Shown: positions 35,687 to 46,163, counted from the first letter of the stretch. The stretch is DNA of 64,000 nucleotides from Wenxinia saemankumensis (GCF_900141735.1 NZ_FQYO01000001.1:372001-436000); one strand, 5' to 3'. Made by a program: numbers and translations. The notes: generated by a model from the letters alone, not told the origin.

Positions 35687-37081
35687 ATGGACGTCCGGCC
35701 TGCCGAAACCACAAGTAGCGAGGGACCGTGGCACCGCCTGTCGCTGGCGTCGCGCTATGCCGTCGCGTCCGGCCTCGTCCTGGGGCTCGCCGCGCTCGCC
35801 GTGGGCTGGGTGGTCGTGCGGGTGATCGAGGACGGGGTGGTGCGCAACAGCGCCAACGCGACCGCGCTCTACATGGAGAGCTTCGTCTCTCCCATCGGCG
35901 ACCAGCTCGCGGCGGACGGCGCGCTGTCGGCCGGCGCGCTGCGGGCCCTGGACGAGCTCTTCGAGAACACGCCGCTCGGTCAGCGGGTCGTCTCGTTCAA
36001 GCTCTGGGCCCCGGACGGCACGATCCTGTCCGCCCGCGACCCCGCCCTCGCGGGACAGGGATTCGCGCTGACCGACGGACTGCTCCGGGCCTTCGACGGG
36101 GCCATCGTGGCGGAGTTCGACGAGCTCGGCGATGCCGAGAGCGCGGGAGAGGCGGCGCTCGGCCTGCCGCTGCTCGAGATCTATTCGCCGGTGCGCGGGA
36201 CATGGAGCGGCGAGGTCGTCGCGGTGGCGGAATTCTACGAGATCGGGACCGAGCTGGCCGGCGATCTCGCCCGCGCGCGGGGGCGGGCCTGGGCGGCGGT
36301 CGCGGGCACGCTCGGGGCGCTGGGGCTGCTGCTGTGGGGGATCGTCCGGGGCGGCAGCCGCACGATCGAGGCGCAGCGCGCGCGGCTCGACGCGCAGGTG
36401 GCCGAACTGGCCGCGCTGTCGGCGCGCAACCGCGACCTGCGCCTGCGCGTGCAGGCCGCCGCCAGCCGCGCCACGACCGAGAGCGACCGGCAGCTGCGGC
36501 GGCTGGGCGCCGACCTGCATGACGGGCCGGCGCAGAACCTCGCCTTCGCCGCGCTCCGTCTCGACGCCGTGCGCGGGGCGCTGGCGGAAGGCGCGCCGCG
36601 CCGCGAGGTGGATGCCGTCGCCCTGGCCGTGGGCCGGGCAATGGACGAGGTGCGCGCCCTGTCACGCGGCCTCGCCCTGCCCGACCTCGCCGGGCGCGGT
36701 CTGCGCGGCATCGTCGAGAGCGCCATCGCCGCCCACCGCGCGCATCACGGAACCGACGTGTCCCTGGCGGTGGAGGGAGAGCCGCCCGCCGTGCTGTCCG
36801 AGGGCGCGCGGCTCTGCGCCTACCGTTTCGTGCAGGAGGGCCTGACCAACGCCGCGCGCCATGCCGGCGGCGCGGGAGTCGATGTCGCCCTGGCGCAGCG
36901 CCCGGCGGGCTACGCCCTGGCCGTCCGCGACCGGGGACCGGGCCCTCCCTTCGCCGCTGGGCCGGGCCTCGGGCTGAACGGCCTGCGCGACCGGGTCGAG
37001 AGCCTCGGCGGGCGCTTCGCGCTTACCCCCCGGCCGGGCGGCGGCACGGCGCTGGAGATGGAACTGGAGGAAGAGACATGA
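35687..37081 (+). CDS. Membrane sensor histidine kinase of the HisKA_3 (NarL-partner) family
   Basis: A 464-residue kinase. A first transmembrane helix (YAVASGLVLGLAALAVGWVVV) and a second near residue 210 (AAVAGTLGALGLLLWGIV) bracket a periplasmic sensor region of about 150 residues without a recognised fold. A coiled coil (residues about 225-265) leads to the HisKA_3 domain with His278 in ADLHDGPAQNLAF, then a HATPase domain (FVQEGLTNAARHAGG, GLGLNGLRDRV). The start could be this ATG or a GTG at 35672; neither has a clear ribosome-binding site. The next gene, its response regulator, overlaps by 4 nt. A likely operator sits 36 nt upstream, hinting at autoregulation. Confidence 0.9.
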   Translation: MDVRPAETTSSEGPWHRLSLASRYAVASGLVLGLAALAVGWVVVRVIEDGVVRNSANATALYMESFVSPIGDQLAADGALSAGALRALDELFENTPLGQRVVSFKLWAPDGTILSARDPALAGQGFALTDGLLRAFDGAIVAEFDELGDAESAGEAALGLPLLEIYSPVRGTWSGEVVAVAEFYEIGTELAGDLARARGRAWAAVAGTLGALGLLLWGIVRGGSRTIEAQRARLDAQVAELAALSARNRDLRLRVQAAASRATTESDRQLRRLGADLHDGPAQNLAFAALRLDAVRGALAEGAPRREVDAVALAVGRAMDEVRALSRGLALPDLAGRGLRGIVESAIAAHRAHHGTDVSLAVEGEPPAVLSEGARLCAYRFVQEGLTNAARHAGGAGVDVALAQRPAGYALAVRDRGPGPPFAAGPGLGLNGLRDRVESLGGRFALTPRPGGGTALEMELEEET

Positions 37082-37719
37082 CCCCGATCCGGGTGCTGAT
37101 CGCGGACGACCATCCGCTCTACCGCGACGGGGTCGCGCGGACCCTGGCCGAGGCCGGGTTCGACATCGCGGGAGAGGCCGCGACCGCGGACGAGGCTGTC
37201 GCGATGGCGGCGGCGCTGCGGCCGGACCTCGTCCTCCTCGACATCTCGATGCCGGGTGGCGGCATCGCCGCCGCCGGCCGGATCGCCGCGCTGCCGGACC
37301 CGCCGCGGATCGCCATGCTCACCGTGTCCGAGGAAGGCGACGACGTGGTCCGCGCGCTCAAGGGGGGAGCGATCGGCTACGTGCTGAAGGGCGTGGGCGG
37401 CGCGGACCTCGCGGCCATCGCGCGGGAACTGGCGGCGGGGCGCACCTATGTCGCCCCGAACGTCGCGGGCGAGGTGCTGCGCGCACTCAGCGCCCCCCGC
37501 CCCGCCGCGCGGGCCGAGACCTCTCCGCTCGACGAGCTGACCCGCCGCGAGGAGGACATCCTGAGGCGCGTGGCCAGGGGCCAGTCGAACCGCGAGGTCG
37601 CGGCGGCGCTCGGCCTGCAGGAGAAGACGGTGAAGCACTACATGACCGCGATCCTGCAGAAGCTGCAGGTCCGCAACCGCACCGAGGCGGCCCTCTTGGC
37701 ACGGGACCGCTGGTCCTGA
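37078..37719 (+). CDS. LuxR/NarL-type response regulator
   Basis: A 213-residue regulator. The receiver has Asp10-Asp11, phosphoacceptor Asp55 (LVLLDISMPGG) and Lys104. The C-terminal LuxR helix-turn-helix reads LTRREEDILRRVARGQSNREVA then LGLQEKTVKHYM. It is translationally coupled to the kinase gene (ATGA). The conserved 14-mer before the kinase gene and between the two exported-protein genes downstream is the best candidate for its target site. Confidence 0.93.
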   Translation: MTPIRVLIADDHPLYRDGVARTLAEAGFDIAGEAATADEAVAMAAALRPDLVLLDISMPGGGIAAAGRIAALPDPPRIAMLTVSEEGDDVVRALKGGAIGYVLKGVGGADLAAIARELAAGRTYVAPNVAGEVLRALSAPRPAARAETSPLDELTRREEDILRRVARGQSNREVAAALGLQEKTVKHYMTAILQKLQVRNRTEAALLARDRWS

Positions 37720-37723
37720 GCCC

Positions 37724-38215
37724 TCAGCGGATCAGGGCGCTCATCCGGTCGTAATCGCCGCGCGTCGCCGCGCGCTCGTTCACGCGCCGTCCGCGATCGT
37801 CGATCAGCTCGTACCGACCGGCCCGGATCCGTTCGACCCAGCCGTCGGGATAGAGCAGCGCGAGATCGGGGATCCCCGCCGGCCCGCCATCGTCGCCGCT
37901 GCGCCGGTCGGCGCTTTCGTCATCGCCGGCCCGGCGGTCGTCGTGGCCGGCGCCGTCCTCTCCGCCTCCCGGACCGCTCCGGTCGTCGTCGCGGCCGGGG
38001 CCGTCCTCCCTGTCGGATTCGCGCCCGTCCCCGTCTCCCCCCCGTCCGCGTCCGCGGCCCCGCCCGCTGTCGTCCCCGTCGTCATGTCCGCCGTCGTGTC
38101 CGTCGTCGTCCTCGCCGTCCCGCGCCAGGGCCCGGACCGGCAGCAGGCCGAGGGCGCCCCCCAACAGCAGCGCGCGGCGGGAAAGCGGGTGAGGCGAGGC
38201 GGATGGGGCGGGCAT
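37724..38215 (-). CDS. Exported low-complexity Asp/Gly/Arg-rich protein
   Basis: A 163-residue protein of unknown function. The N-terminus has a twin-arginine-like signal (SRRALLLGGALGLLPVRALA). Then comes a roughly 75-residue stretch made almost only of Asp, Gly, Arg, His and Glu. A short conserved-looking domain closes the protein (DLALLYPDGWVERIRAGRYELIDDRGR, DYDRMSALI). The charged tract could bind metal ions or nucleotides, or simply be disordered. It ends 4 nt after the response regulator gene on the opposite strand and diverges from another exported charged protein. The start at 38215 was chosen for the signal peptide; an ATG at 38383 would add a basic, unlikely leader. No clear ribosome-binding site is seen. 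Confidence 0.7.
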   Translation of the reverse strand: MPAPSASPHPLSRRALLLGGALGLLPVRALARDGEDDDGHDGGHDDGDDSGRGRGRGRGGDGDGRESDREDGPGRDDDRSGPGGGEDGAGHDDRRAGDDESADRRSGDDGGPAGIPDLALLYPDGWVERIRAGRYELIDDRGRRVNERAATRGDYDRMSALIR

Positions 38216-38275
38216 CGGGCAACCGGATCTCGGACGCGGGGGGCAGAGGGGCCGGTCCACACTACCGGGCGGCGC

Positions 38276-38300
38276 GGTCCGGACCACCGACCAAGGTCCG
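38276..38300. promoter_or_regulatory. Operator-like element: GGTCCGGACC plus 14-mer copy 2
   Basis: A perfect palindrome GGTCCGGACC (38276-38285) is followed three bases later by the 14-mer CCGACCAAGGTCCG (38287-38300), identical to the copy at 35638-35651. It lies in the 206-nt space between the divergent genes starting at 38215 and 38422, where one bound regulator could serve both. Confidence 0.42.
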
Positions 38301-38421
38301 ACGATCCGTCCCGCCCATGGTCCCGCGACCGGAGCGAGATCGCCGGACCCCGGTCGGTGCCGCGGGACGGGGCGGAAGGGCATGGTGCTGTCACGGTCCA
38401 GTCAACAAAGGGAGACCCGAC

Positions 38422-38700
38422 ATGAAGACCCTTACCACCCTCGCCCTTCTCGCCCTCGGCGCCGCCGCCCCGCTCGCCCCGGCCCACGCCGCCATCCACG
38501 GTCCGGCCTTCGCCATCGACGGCCCCGTCGCCGAGTTCGACCGCCGGGGGCGCGGCCGGGGGCGCGACGATACCCACGTGGAGGATCGTCGCCGGGACGA
38601 CCGCTCGGACGATCGCGGGCGGCGGCGGCCCCGCGTTCCGGGCGGCTCGGGCTGCGACGACGCACGGGACATCCTCGAACATCCCGAATGCCGCGTCTGA
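38422..38700 (+). CDS. Small secreted Arg/Asp-rich protein
   Basis: A 92-residue protein of unknown function. The first 23 residues are a standard signal peptide (LTTLALLALGAAAPLAPAHA, cleavage after AHA). The mature part is rich in Arg, Asp and Gly, and ends with a short segment holding two cysteines (SGCDDARDILEHPECRV) that may form a disulfide. AAGGGAGA at 38408-38415 is a good ribosome-binding site. The composition echoes the neighbouring exported protein, and both flank the same operator-like element, so they are probably co-regulated by the kinase/regulator pair. A strong terminator follows. Confidence 0.75.
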   Translation: MKTLTTLALLALGAAAPLAPAHAAIHGPAFAIDGPVAEFDRRGRGRGRDDTHVEDRRRDDRSDDRGRRRPRVPGGSGCDDARDILEHPECRV

Positions 38701-38707
38701 CACTACC

Positions 38708-38735
38708 GCGCCCGGTCGGAACTTCGACCGGGCGC
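38708..38735 (+). terminator. Strong hairpin terminator after the small secreted protein gene
   Basis: GCGCCCGGTCG (38708-38718) pairs perfectly with CGACCGGGCGC (38725-38735) over a 6-nt loop, 8 nt after the stop codon. The tail (ATTGCC) is not T-rich, as is common in this GC-rich sequence. Confidence 0.6.
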
Positions 38736-38993
38736 ATTGCCCTGCAGGTGCGAAACCCGGCGCCCTCCATCGCGCCCTGCCCCGCACCCCGGCGGATCGC
38801 CCCGCCCCCCGGCGCCGCCGGTCGGCCGACCCGGGGAGGCAGGTCGGGTTATGCCGGGCGACGCGGAAATTCCTCGTGCCGGCTCGCCTCCTGCACCGGC
38901 ACGCCTGCCGCACCGGATCCGGCCCCGTCGCCGCGCCCGGCCGGAACCGGGCACCGGGGGAAACCCGGCCACCGGGGAACGCGCGGCTGCGGT

Positions 38994-39626
38994 TCAGCGC
39001 TTCCCGCTCCGCGGGGCGGAGGCCGGGTTGCCCTCCTCGCGCCCCGTCAGGCCGAGCGACTGCATGGCGGAGCGGACCGCCTGTACGAAAGTCTCGAGGC
39101 CGGCCCGGTCGGTCGCCAGCCTGCGCCGCAGCGACATCGGAAGTTCCATCTGCACGCCGGCTCCGGATCGGGTCCTGTTGCAGATGTTCGTCTCGTGCAG
39201 GCCGGGCAGGCGCGTGCCGGGTTCCGCCGCGAACCCCGCGCGGCGCAGCGCATCGCCGATCGCGTCGCGCAGCTCGGCGGCGCGGCCCCCCAGCCAGACG
39301 GTATCGGTCCCGTCATCCTTGCGTCCGTGGATGGCGAGGGCGAAGCGGGACCGCCCGACGAGATCGAGTGCCCGCGGCTCGTCGAAGCGGTGGGACGTGA
39401 TATGGAAGTCCCCGTGCGCTCCGGGCTCGAGCGCCTCGAAGGCGTAGAAGGAGACGTCGGCGCCGGCCAGGGCCCCGGCGATCCGCGCGGTCCCGGGCTC
39501 GATGGTCCCGCCATGCGGCGCGATCACGACGACCGGCGAGCCGCGATCCTCCACCCGGATGCGATAATCGACCCCGCTGCGGGAGGCGGCCTCGAGATCG
39601 GCGAAGCGGCCGTAGCGATCCGTCAT
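38994..39626 (-). CDS. Poly-gamma-glutamate hydrolase family protein
   Basis: A 210-residue protein of the PghP/YmaC-like family (formerly DUF867). The zinc-site motif APHGGTIEPGT appears near residues 36-46, with later conserved parts SFYAFEAL, LHETNICNRT and LPMSLR. Founding members are phage enzymes that degrade poly-gamma-glutamate capsules of Bacillus, but chromosomal copies are widespread and their substrate is mostly unknown. No signal peptide is visible. It follows the amidotransferase gene by 16 nt with GGGAGGGG upstream of its ATG, so they form a two-gene operon. No phage genes are nearby. Confidence 0.85.
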   Translation of the reverse strand: MTDRYGRFADLEAASRSGVDYRIRVEDRGSPVVVIAPHGGTIEPGTARIAGALAGADVSFYAFEALEPGAHGDFHITSHRFDEPRALDLVGRSRFALAIHGRKDDGTDTVWLGGRAAELRDAIGDALRRAGFAAEPGTRLPGLHETNICNRTRSGAGVQMELPMSLRRRLATDRAGLETFVQAVRSAMQSLGLTGREEGNPASAPRSGKR

Positions 39627-39642
39627 CGGACACCCCTCCCGA

Positions 39643-40578
39643 TCACGGGTCGAGCCGGCTGACGGTTTTCGAGATGGTGCTCCCCTCGCGGCGAAGAAAG
39701 ACGATCGTGCCGAACTCGACCCGCATCCAGTCCTCGCCGTTCTCGGTCAGCGGCTCGGAAGCGAGGATGGCCGAGGTGGCCTCCCCTTCCGGGCAGACAT
39801 CGACGTCGTACGAATCCTCGTAATCCTCGAAGTTCCGGCCCAGCAGGACATACATCGGCTCCAGCAGCATCGAGAGCGGCAGATCGGTCTTCCGCAGCGC
39901 TTCCCAGTCGCCCGTCACGTCCGTTTCGCCCGCATGGCCGCAGCCGTAGTTCACGCCGATGATCCGGTCGGACGTCACGAGCGCGATCTTGAGCTTGGTC
40001 AGCGCCGCCAGGTCGAGCCTGCGCATCGCCTGCAGGATCAGGGCCAGCATCCGTTCGAACGCCGCCTTCACCTCGGCATCGCTGTTCCCCTCGAGCAGCG
40101 ACAACAGCAGGACGTAGAGGAATTCCGTGTCGGTCGTGCCGCGCATCTGTTCGAGGTAACGGTCCTCGCAATGCCGGAGGAGTTCCTTCTGGAGACGCCG
40201 CCAGTTCGGCAGGGCGCCGTTCTGGGCGATGATCCAGGGCGTGCCGTCGAAGGCGAAGGGATGGCAGTTCTCGTCGGCCTGGACGACGCCCGCATCGTAA
40301 CCCGATGCCCGGACATGGGCGAGAAGCGTGCTCGCCTGCAGGCTCGGGATGATCCCCCTCACGTTGTCGTCGTAGAAGGCGGCCTTCGGGCGGTGGTAGA
40401 GGAGCGGTTCTGCGGGCTTGAGCAGGTGCTCGCTCCAGGCGCCGAAACCCCAGCCGGCGAGCTGGAGGTCCGGATGCAGCTCGGGATCGAGGCTCTGGTT
40501 CAGGAGGCTGTTCTCGGGATTCGTCAACAGGTTCTCGAGCGGAAGGTCGGGCCCGATATAGGCGAGGACGCGGCACAT
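39643..40578 (-). CDS. Class II glutamine amidotransferase domain protein (EgtC-like fold)
   Basis: A 311-residue N-terminal-nucleophile hydrolase. Cys2 follows the initiator Met (MCRVLAYIGP), the catalytic position once Met is removed. Other class II features are LLAHVRASGY, NCHPFAFDG, IIAQNGALPNW and TTDTEFLYVLLL. Stand-alone proteins of this type include EgtC, which removes a gamma-glutamyl group in ergothioneine synthesis, but no egtA, egtB or egtD is near. GGAGA lies just before the ATG. The downstream gene encodes a poly-gamma-glutamate hydrolase-like enzyme, so the pair may act on gamma-glutamyl compounds (inference). Confidence 0.88.
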   Translation of the reverse strand: MCRVLAYIGPDLPLENLLTNPENSLLNQSLDPELHPDLQLAGWGFGAWSEHLLKPAEPLLYHRPKAAFYDDNVRGIIPSLQASTLLAHVRASGYDAGVVQADENCHPFAFDGTPWIIAQNGALPNWRRLQKELLRHCEDRYLEQMRGTTDTEFLYVLLLSLLEGNSDAEVKAAFERMLALILQAMRRLDLAALTKLKIALVTSDRIIGVNYGCGHAGETDVTGDWEALRKTDLPLSMLLEPMYVLLGRNFEDYEDSYDVDVCPEGEATSAILASEPLTENGEDWMRVEFGTIVFLRREGSTISKTVSRLDP

Positions 40579-40922
40579 GGGATCTCCGATCGCGATGGAT
40601 CGACGCCCTTCCGGCGCCTGAGGATCCGCGAGAAGAGAGCGCCGTGTTCGGCGGGCAATCTGGCCCTGTCGGACCGCCCGGCAAGTCGGCCGCTTTCGGG
40701 CCGGACGGTCGCCGTGCCCGGCGCCTGCCCCCGCCCGGCCGCCACGGGGGGCCCCGCCAGCGGCCCGTCTCGGAGCCTCGCTCCCGGGCCCCGAGAACGA
40801 CCGCCGGGCCCGTGCGGGAGCGGTCATCTCGCGGTTCCGGCTGTGGCGGCCCTTCGGACCCCCTCGATCCCGGCGATGCGGGCGGCCATCGCGCCGCCCC
40901 GGCCGCCGCGAATGCCGTGCGC
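40579..40922. other. 344-nt intergenic region
   Basis: I find no gene here. A 7-bp inverted repeat, CGGGCCC (40785-40791) with GGGCCCG (40806-40812), may end transcription of the DUF411 gene from the right. The promoter of the amidotransferase operon must lie at the left side but is not recognisable. Confidence 0.4.
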
Positions 40923-41402
40923 TCAGGCGGCGTCGTAGCTGGAGAAGATCCCGGTGCTGCCATCCCTGCCGATCAGGTAGACATCGTAGGCCTCGCGCGC
41001 GTCCTGAGGCCCCATTCCCGGCGATCCGTAGGGCATGCCGGGCACGGCGAGACCGACGGCATCGGGGCGCTCGGCGAGCAGCCTCCGGATGTCGGCCACC
41101 GGCACGTGTCCCTCGATCATGTAGCCCTCGATCTCGCCGGTATGGCAGGAGGTCATGTCCGGGGGGATTCCGTTCTCGAGCTTGTGCCGGATCAGGAGCG
41201 TGCCGAAGCTGCGCTCGGTGGTGACGGTGAAGCCCTCCGCCTCGAGGATCCCGATCCAGGCGGTGCAGCACCCGCAATTCGGATCCTTGAGGACATGGAT
41301 CGAGAGCGGGGCCTGGGCCGGGCCGTCGGTCGGCGCCGTCGCGGCGAAGCTGGCGGCGAAACTCGCGGCGGAGGCCATCATGGCACGTCGGGTGAGGATC
41401 AT
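40923..41402 (-). CDS. DUF411-family metal-binding protein (CopG-like)
   Basis: A 159-residue exported protein. The N-terminus is a signal-like segment with two arginines (LTRRAMMASAASFAASFAA). The mature domain is DUF411: KDPNCGCCTAWIGIL with a CGCC metal site, SCHTGEIEGYMIEGHVPV, and AVGLAVPGMPYGSPGM. Family members are periplasmic metal-binding proteins in copper and other metal-resistance clusters. It starts 14 nt after the stop of the P-type ATPase gene and has AGGAGAG upstream, so it is the second gene of that metal-inducible operon. Confidence 0.9.
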   Translation of the reverse strand: MILTRRAMMASAASFAASFAATAPTDGPAQAPLSIHVLKDPNCGCCTAWIGILEAEGFTVTTERSFGTLLIRHKLENGIPPDMTSCHTGEIEGYMIEGHVPVADIRRLLAERPDAVGLAVPGMPYGSPGMGPQDAREAYDVYLIGRDGSTGIFSSYDAA

Positions 41403-41415
41403 CGGTCTCTCCTGT

Positions 41416-43701
<2,286 letters not shown>

Positions 43702-43736
43702 GCTGTTTCTCCGTCGTGATTCTCCACTCGAACCGC

Positions 43737-43767
43737 GATATAGGGTCTACAGCAACTGTAGGTTCAA
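43737..43767 (-). promoter_or_regulatory. MerR/CadR-type promoter of the Zn/Cd/Pb ATPase
   Basis: On the minus strand -35 TTGAAC (43767-43762) and -10 TATATC (43742-43737) are spaced by 19 bp, the over-long spacer typical of MerR-activated promoters. The palindrome CTACAG-CAA-CTGTAG (plus 43747-43761) fills the spacer. It lies 36 nt before the ATPase start and between that gene and the divergent MerR-type regulator. Confidence 0.78.
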
Positions 43768-43849
43768 GACGCCACGGGAAGACATCCGCATCGCCCGCGA
43801 GGTCGCGGGGCCCCGTGGTCCAGACACCAGAGCCCGGAGGGACACCCGC

Positions 43850-44278
43850 ATGCTTTCGATCGGCACGCTCGCCAGACGGACCGGCACGAAGGTCCAGACG
43901 ATCCGGTACTACGAACAGATCGGCCTGATGCCCGAACCCGGTCGGACGGAGGGCGGGCAGCGGCGCTACGGGAATGTCGAGCTGGACCGCCTGTCCTTCA
44001 TCCGGCATTCCCGGCAGCTCGGCTTTTCGCTGGAGGCCATCCGCGAGCTGCTCGATCTGTCCGACAGCCCGGAACGGTCCTGCGCCGAGGTCGACGCCGT
44101 CGCGCAGAGGCAGCTTCGCGAGGTCGAGGCACGCATCGCCCGGCTCGAGGCGCTGCGGGTCGAGCTGCGACGGATGCTCCGCGACTGCGATGCGGACCGG
44201 GTCGCCGATTGCCGCATCCTCGAGGTTCTGCGCGACCACGAGCAATGTCTCAGCGATCACGACCGGGCCGGCGCCTGA
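43850..44278 (+). CDS. MerR-family metal regulator (CadR/PbrR/ZntR-like)
   Basis: A 142-residue activator. The N-terminal winged helix reads [22 protein letters not shown], followed by a long dimerisation helix. Cys78, Cys113 and Cys121 match the three metal-binding cysteines of CadR and PbrR, sensors of cadmium and lead. A His130 and Cys133 lie near the C-terminus. It diverges from the P-ATPase gene and surely acts on the 19-bp-spacer promoter between them. The ATG at 43850 follows CCCGGAGGG. Its stop overlaps the next gene by one base. Confidence 0.92.
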   Translation: MLSIGTLARRTGTKVQTIRYYEQIGLMPEPGRTEGGQRRYGNVELDRLSFIRHSRQLGFSLEAIRELLDLSDSPERSCAEVDAVAQRQLREVEARIARLEALRVELRRMLRDCDADRVADCRILEVLRDHEQCLSDHDRAGA

Positions 44279-44601
44279 TGCCGGCGGCCCTCGCCTACCC
44301 GCTGGCCGCCTTGGCAGAGATCGCCGGATGCTTCGCAATATGGCACTGGTGGCGCGGCGCCTCGAGCCTCTGGCTGGGTCCGGGGCTCGTGGCGCTCGCG
44401 CTGTTCGGCTGGCTCCTCGCGCAGGTCGGGGCGGGCTTCGCCGGACGCGCCTTCGCCGCCTATGGCGGCATCTACATCGTGGCGTCGCTCCTCTGGATGT
44501 GGGGGGCGGAAGGGCAGCGGCCGGATCTCTGGGATCTCGGCGGCGCGGGACTGTGCCTGATCGGAACCGTGCTCATTCTCGCCGCGCCGCGGGCCGGATA
44601 G
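44278..44601 (+). CDS. YnfA-family (UPF0060) small membrane protein
   Basis: A 107-residue protein with four helices. It has the UPF0060 pattern: [26 protein letters not shown] and [17 protein letters not shown], then [15 protein letters not shown]. The family resembles small multidrug-resistance exporters, but its substrate is unclear. The start overlaps the MerR gene stop (TGATG), so the two are co-transcribed. This links YnfA to the metal response here. Confidence 0.93.
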   Translation: MPAALAYPLAALAEIAGCFAIWHWWRGASSLWLGPGLVALALFGWLLAQVGAGFAGRAFAAYGGIYIVASLLWMWGAEGQRPDLWDLGGAGLCLIGTVLILAAPRAG

Positions 44602-44738
44602 CTGCGTGGCGCTGGGCGGCCGGCCGCGCGGGCGGTCTCAGGACTTCGCGCGCGATTGCGGGGCGCCTTCCGCTGCGTTCGCCCGTACCTTGCCGGGGAC
44701 CGTCCCCTTCGCCGGCGGGGCGCCCGCCGACCCATGGC

Positions 44739-45590
44739 CTAGCCCGGACAGCCGTAATGCCCGCGGAAGCCGGCGCCGTAGGTCTCGCCGGCGGACATGA
44801 GCAGGTCGGTATAATCGCCGTCGCCCGTGGGGCGCAGCTCGGCCGACAGGGGGCCGGCGGTCAGGGTGCCGCCCGATGCATCCGCGGTCCCGTCCAGCCG
44901 CACGAGGTCGCCGCTGATCCGCAGCAGCGCCGCGGGGGCGCCGTCGATTTCGCCTGTCACGAGGACGGGCGGGCTGCCCACGGTATAGGAAAAGGCGCAG
45001 GCCCGGCCGTCCGGAAAGACGCGGTCGATCTCCTCCCCGGTCAGGAATTCGGGATCGATTCCGGCGAGCGATTCCGTCGACAGCGCCTCCTCCGCCGGGA
45101 CCAGCTCGACGGAGGCGCCGCCCTGGATAGGCGCCGCCGCCTCCGCGCCGGTGGACAGCTCGGCGGTCAGCCAGCGCATCTCGGCGATCTCCTTGTCCTG
45201 CGCGTAGATGATGTCGTCGGCGAGGCGGCGGACGCGCGGGTCGGTGATCTCGGCCCGGGTGGAGGTCATGATCGCGATGGAATGGTGCGGGATCATCGCG
45301 GACATGTAGCTGCGGTCCTGCACGGTGACCTGGCTGCGCACCAGCCACAGCGCCCCGGCGAAGACGAGGACCGATCCGGCGAAGATGGCCGCGTTGACCG
45401 CCCGGCTCGAATACATCGACAGCATGAAGGCCAGCATGATGAAGGCCATCACCGCCCCCATCAGCAGCGCCATCCAGGCCCGCGTCTCGGACCAATAGAC
45501 GTGCTCGATCTCGTAGGTGTTCAGATACATCAGCCCGAACATGACGATCGTGGAGGTCGCGATCATCGCGGCGAAACGCCAGTAGGACAT
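44739..45590 (-). CDS. Membrane-anchored DUF305 protein
   Basis: A 283-residue protein. Three or four N-terminal helices (about residues 5-85) precede a DUF305 ferritin-like segment (SYMSAMIPHHSIAIMTSTRAEI, with conserved Met and His-His). A C-terminal domain of about 130 residues has an AFSYT, LLRISGDLVRL and YGAGFRGHYGC pattern. It is probably a copper-handling membrane protein. The start has AAGGAGA upstream. It lies 129 nt downstream of the cytochrome c gene on the same strand and may belong to the copZ transcript. Confidence 0.85.
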   Translation of the reverse strand: MSYWRFAAMIATSTIVMFGLMYLNTYEIEHVYWSETRAWMALLMGAVMAFIMLAFMLSMYSSRAVNAAIFAGSVLVFAGALWLVRSQVTVQDRSYMSAMIPHHSIAIMTSTRAEITDPRVRRLADDIIYAQDKEIAEMRWLTAELSTGAEAAAPIQGGASVELVPAEEALSTESLAGIDPEFLTGEEIDRVFPDGRACAFSYTVGSPPVLVTGEIDGAPAALLRISGDLVRLDGTADASGGTLTAGPLSAELRPTGDGDYTDLLMSAGETYGAGFRGHYGCPG

Positions 45591-45719
45591 GCGGTGTCTC
45601 CTTCCGTCTGGACCCGGTCCCCCTGCCCCGGGCCGGACGACCTTGTGCGGGCGGAACGACCTTCCCGCCCTGGAGGGTTCCGGCAGACGGGCCGTCCCGG
45701 CGCCGCCGGCGGGACGGGG

Positions 45720-46163
45720 TCAGGGGCCGAGGTTCTCCTGGTGGGCCCGTTCGCGCTCCGGCCAGGTGCTCTTGATGTAGGCGAGGACCGCCTCGATCTC
45801 GGCGTCCGAGAGGATGCCGCCGAAGCCCGGCATGTCGCTCTCGTAGCCGCCGCCGACGATGGCGGCCGTCCCCTCCCGCACGATGCGGAACAGGATCCGG
45901 TCCGGATGGTGCCAGGTATGGCCGCACGCGTCGTGGGGCGGCGCCGGAAGCCGGCCGGAGGGGAGCGGCCTGCGCCAGTCCGGTTGCCCCTCCAGCTGCG
46001 CCCCGTGGCAGGACGCGCAATGCGCCTCGTAGAGGGCGCGCCCCTCGGCGAGGAGTGCGGCATCGGGCGGGTGGGTGTCGCTCGCCCCGCCCGATGCCGT
46101 CAGCAGGACGGCACCGGACAGGAGGCCGCCGCCCAGAAGCAGCGCCCTGGCCCCTGCCCTCAT
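45720..46163 (-). CDS. Monohaem c-type cytochrome
   Basis: A 147-residue exported protein. The signal peptide covers about residues 1-27. One haem site CASCH (Cys49, Cys52, His53) is followed by a Met ligand in YESDMPGFGG, the pattern of small class I cytochromes. CGHTWHHPDRILFRIVREGTAA is a typical mid-section. Its start overlaps the stop of the Met-rich DUF305 gene upstream by 4 nt (ATGA). Cytochromes next to DUF305 and copper genes are common in alphaproteobacteria, but their electron partner is unknown. Confidence 0.92.
   Translation of the reverse strand: MRAGARALLLGGGLLSGAVLLTASGGASDTHPPDAALLAEGRALYEAHCASCHGAQLEGQPDWRRPLPSGRLPAPPHDACGHTWHHPDRILFRIVREGTAAIVGGGYESDMPGFGGILSDAEIEAVLAYIKSTWPERERAHQENLGP

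Noticed and set aside
38994-39626. Prophage remnant suggested by a phage-type poly-gamma-glutamate hydrolase, together with the lysozyme-like gene at 6665.
   Set aside because: The genes are far apart and lack phage neighbours, and both families have many chromosomal members.
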